From Psychromonas sp030397575 (GTDB lineage: Bacteria; Pseudomonadota; Gammaproteobacteria; Enterobacterales; Psychromonadaceae), in NCBI RefSeq assembly GCF_046250175.1, contig NZ_CP176468.1: a DNA stretch of 64,000 nt; one strand, given 5' to 3'. The notes beneath the pieces are model-generated. The model was not told the DNA's origin and did no database searches. It saw only the letters and a program-made list of their open reading frames with translations. Of this stretch, positions 62,372-64,000 are shown in pieces. Position numbers and translations under genes: made by a program. Numbering within the stretch: the stretch's first letter is position 1; the number at the start of each line of letters is the position of its first letter.

Positions 62372-62620
62372 TTTGGCTGGCCAACCATTGCTGTCGATAC
62401 ACATATCTTCCGTGTTTCTAACCGCACTAAGTTAGCCATGGGCAAGAATGTTGATGATGTAGAAAAAAAGCTGTTAAAAGTTGTTCCAGCGGAATTCAAA
62501 GTAGATGTACATCACTGGTTAATATTACACGGTCGTTATACCTGTATTGCTAGAAAACCACGCTGCGGCTCATGCTTAATAGAAGACCTATGTGAGTTTA
62601 AAGAAAAAACCAATTATTAA
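62372..62620 (+). pseudogene. Duplicate 3' fragment of nth
   Basis: About 232 bp match 58497-58728 with three mismatches, all synonymous in the nth frame (GGT/GGC, CAT/CAC, GGG/GGT), then diverge: this copy ends EFKEKTNY, the intact one EFKDKTD. It holds the catalytic-Asp segment and the whole 4Fe-4S loop but lacks the N-terminal two-thirds, so it encodes no enzyme. A hairpin follows it. Most likely the original end of nth, displaced by the inserted segment. Confidence 0.92.
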
Positions 62621-62627
62621 ATTTAAC

Positions 62628-62652
62628 CGCAACCCAATATTAATGGGTTGCG
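62628..62652 (+). terminator. Hairpin after the nth fragment
   Basis: CGCAACCCA/TGGGTTGCG, 9-bp perfect stem with 7-nt loop. The following sequence (TTAGCC) has no T-run. Fits the old terminator of rnf-nth. Confidence 0.6.
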
Positions 62653-62800
62653 TTAGCCTCTCTTCAACAAACTCAACATCTCTCCAAAACGATTTAAAAC
62701 TTCAGACTTAAAACAATGAACACTAAAACATAAAGGCCACTTGCCTTTATCCAACAGAAAGATATTCTGTCTTAAATCAAATAATAAAAAGTTGAAACTT

Positions 62801-63406
62801 ATGCATTTTCGCCACCTACAGCACACACTATTTATCCTATTCAGTTCAGTATCCTTTGGGCTCTCAGCAGCAAGTATTGGCACCGTAACATTAGATAATG
62901 GTGCCACAGTTCAATTAAACGATGACCACACCTGGGAATATATCGCCGTTAATACTGAGATAACTACAAAAGCTGATAATACAATTATACCTGTCGTCAT
63001 CGCCTCGACTACAGTAATACCTGCTAACACAGAACAAACAGCAAAAGATAAATCATCACTAGTGCGTTCAGGATTGTTAAATACGGCCGTAAAAAGTGAT
63101 GTCAAAGTGACCTTTACTGAAGCCACTTGGCGAGAGCGATCCCTTGGTTTAAAGTTTGCCTTATCCAGTAATAACGCAGAGGGTGTCGTAATAGTAAAAG
63201 TTGCAGCCACTTTTTATGATGATCAAGCTAAACAAATTTCCGAGCAAACCTTCAACGTATGGCAAGCCAGCTACAGATTGCCAAATACTTACTTACGCAA
63301 AGGTGAAACACGAGACAGTCGAATAATTTGGGTTGATGGTATCGACAAAGCTAACTGGGCAGATAAATTGCTCAGCCTAAAAATCGTTGAAATAGAAACT
63401 CGTTAG
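62801..63406 (+). CDS. DUF3157 family exported protein
   Basis: 201 aa from the ATG at 62801; the frame opens at 62741 but the signal peptide (HTLFILFSSVSFGLSAAS) fits only a start here. The mature N-terminus GTVTLDNGATVQLNDDHTWEYI is the DUF3157 hallmark. The rest is beta-rich (VKVTFTEATWRERSLGLKFA, LRKGETRDSRIIWVDGID), like a small periplasmic beta-sandwich. Function unknown. Probably the original downstream neighbour of nth. Confidence 0.75.
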   Translation: MHFRHLQHTLFILFSSVSFGLSAASIGTVTLDNGATVQLNDDHTWEYIAVNTEITTKADNTIIPVVIASTTVIPANTEQTAKDKSSLVRSGLLNTAVKSDVKVTFTEATWRERSLGLKFALSSNNAEGVVIVKVAATFYDDQAKQISEQTFNVWQASYRLPNTYLRKGETRDSRIIWVDGIDKANWADKLLSLKIVEIETR

Positions 63407-63412
63407 GTTTTT

Positions 63413-63552
63413 ATGTTTAAAAATAATGAATTGTCAATGGGGGAGTTGTGTTCGTATAGCGAGTTCCCTTTTGGAGAAGCTCTACAAGCTCATGGCGCAT
63501 AATAAGAAATTTATCGTTAGCTAAAACACTGAGTGTAGTGAAGATAGCTAAC
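63413..63552. other. Short ORF and inverted repeat between DUF3157 and GFA genes
   Basis: A 29-codon frame at 63413 (ending SYSEFPFGEALQAHGA) has no ribosome-binding site and looks incidental. An 8-bp perfect inverted repeat GTTAGCTA/TAGCTAAC (63516-63552) brackets AACACTGAGTGT. No other gene seen in the 186-bp gap. Confidence 0.4.
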
Positions 63553-63592
63553 TGTAAATTTTACTGCTGTAATGACTTGTAAACTGTACTTG

Positions 63593-64000
63593 CTACGAAG
63601 GCTGCTTATCGAAAGTTTTAACGCCCTCAGGAATCTGATACCAATCTTGCTTTTCACTAAGCCATACATGCACAGTTGGCTTTATTATACGAGTGTCTGC
63701 TAAGTTGCTTGGTTTTAGTTTTAGCTTGTCAGGTTCATTAGGGTCGAAATGATAAAGCCTATTGCCGCATGACGGACAAAATTTAGCGCCATTAATATTT
63801 CCACTATCCGAGGGACGACTCCATTCTTTCATTACCCCACTAAACTTAACACTTTTAGTTGTCACCACAGCCGTAATACTAAATGCACTAGTAGATAACT
63901 TTTGGCACTCTTTACAATGACAAGCGACAACCATTAAAGGTGGTTCAAGAAGCTCATAAGTTACTTCGCCACATTGGCAAGAACCTTTAATTGGGTACTT
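63593..64000 (-). CDS. GFA/CENP-V family zinc protein, partial at right edge
   Basis: The frame runs from the stop at 63593 off the right edge; 135 codons are present and the start is outside. An internal ATG at 63934 is not the true start because upstream codons still match the family: GSCQCGEVTYELLEPP is the opening C-x-C-G-x-V-x-Y motif. The next zinc ligands are in CHCKECQKLS, and CPSCGNRLY gives the third pair. GFA-family enzymes bind two zincs and act on glutathione-aldehyde adducts; the substrate here is unknown. Confidence 0.85.
   Translation of the reverse strand, partial: KYPIKGSCQCGEVTYELLEPPLMVVACHCKECQKLSTSAFSITAVVTTKSVKFSGVMKEWSRPSDSGNINGAKFCPSCGNRLYHFDPNEPDKLKLKPSNLADTRIIKPTVHVWLSEKQDWYQIPEGVKTFDKQPS

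Noticed and set aside
62653..63210. Minus-strand frames opposite the DUF3157 gene
   Set aside because: No ribosome-binding sites or recognisable motifs; the plus-strand gene has a signal peptide and a family motif.

Overview
The window looks like chromosomal DNA of a low-GC, facultatively anaerobic, probably marine gammaproteobacterium. The gene order and protein types (metY-leu tRNA-secG-glmM-folP-ftsH-rlmE/yhbY/greA, rimP-nusA-infB-rbfA-truB, bpt-infA/clpA-clpS, rnfABCDGE-nth, a complete Na+-NQR operon with apbE and nqrM, class III anaerobic ribonucleotide reductase) fit the Vibrio/Psychromonas/Alteromonadales area. I lean to a Psychromonas-like organism, but that is inference from style and gene content, not from a search.

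Layout. 1-7.2 kb: a DUF3500 exported protein overlapping a partial, probably HupE/UreJ-like gene, small hypotheticals, the RadD-type helicase, a DUF389 membrane protein and a DsbA-family protein. 7.3-20.8 kb: a core information-processing block on the minus strand (truB, rbfA, infB, nusA, rimP, initiator tRNA and tRNA-Leu, secG, glmM, folP, ftsH, rlmE, greA), with yhbY opposite. Between rimP and the tRNAs lie three degenerate initiator-tRNA copies, two of them 94-bp tandem repeats, and a dense run of hairpins. 20.8-23.3 kb: TatD-family nuclease and prfC. 23.5-27.7 kb: an accessory-like block of amino-acid exporters (LeuE-like, RhtB-like) alternating with two GNAT acetyltransferases, then a LysR regulator convergent with a TauE/SafE permease. 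27.9-33 kb: an RRM RNA-binding protein, a PLP transsulfuration enzyme, an orphan histidine kinase, a cold-shock protein with a strong promoter and long leader, and yaiI.

33.1-40.2 kb: nqrABCDEF-apbE-nqrM, the sodium-pumping respiratory NADH:quinone oxidoreductase with its flavin-inserting and Fe-maturation factors. 40.5-45 kb: bolA-family gene, and the N-degron set (bpt leucyltransferase, ClpS adaptor, ClpA unfoldase) with infA. 45.3-49.1 kb: CheV, an unrecognised protein and a methyl-accepting chemotaxis protein. 49.2-51.8 kb: nrdDG, with paired NrdR boxes and a perfect FNR box upstream. 52.1-58.7 kb: rnfABCDGE-nth, whose RnfC tail carries 93- and 129-bp in-frame repeats.

58.7-62.6 kb is the most unusual stretch. 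About 230 bp of the 3' end of nth occurs twice, nearly identical, as direct repeats 3,875 bp apart. Between them are a lipase-like lipoprotein gene, a Fibrobacter-major-domain gene broken by one in-frame TAG, an SDR gene and a divergent AraC-type regulator gene. This looks like an insertion that supplied a replacement 3' end to nth. After it come a DUF3157 gene and, at the right edge, a partial GFA/CENP-V-type gene. I found no CRISPR array, no transposase or integrase gene, and no clear defence system.
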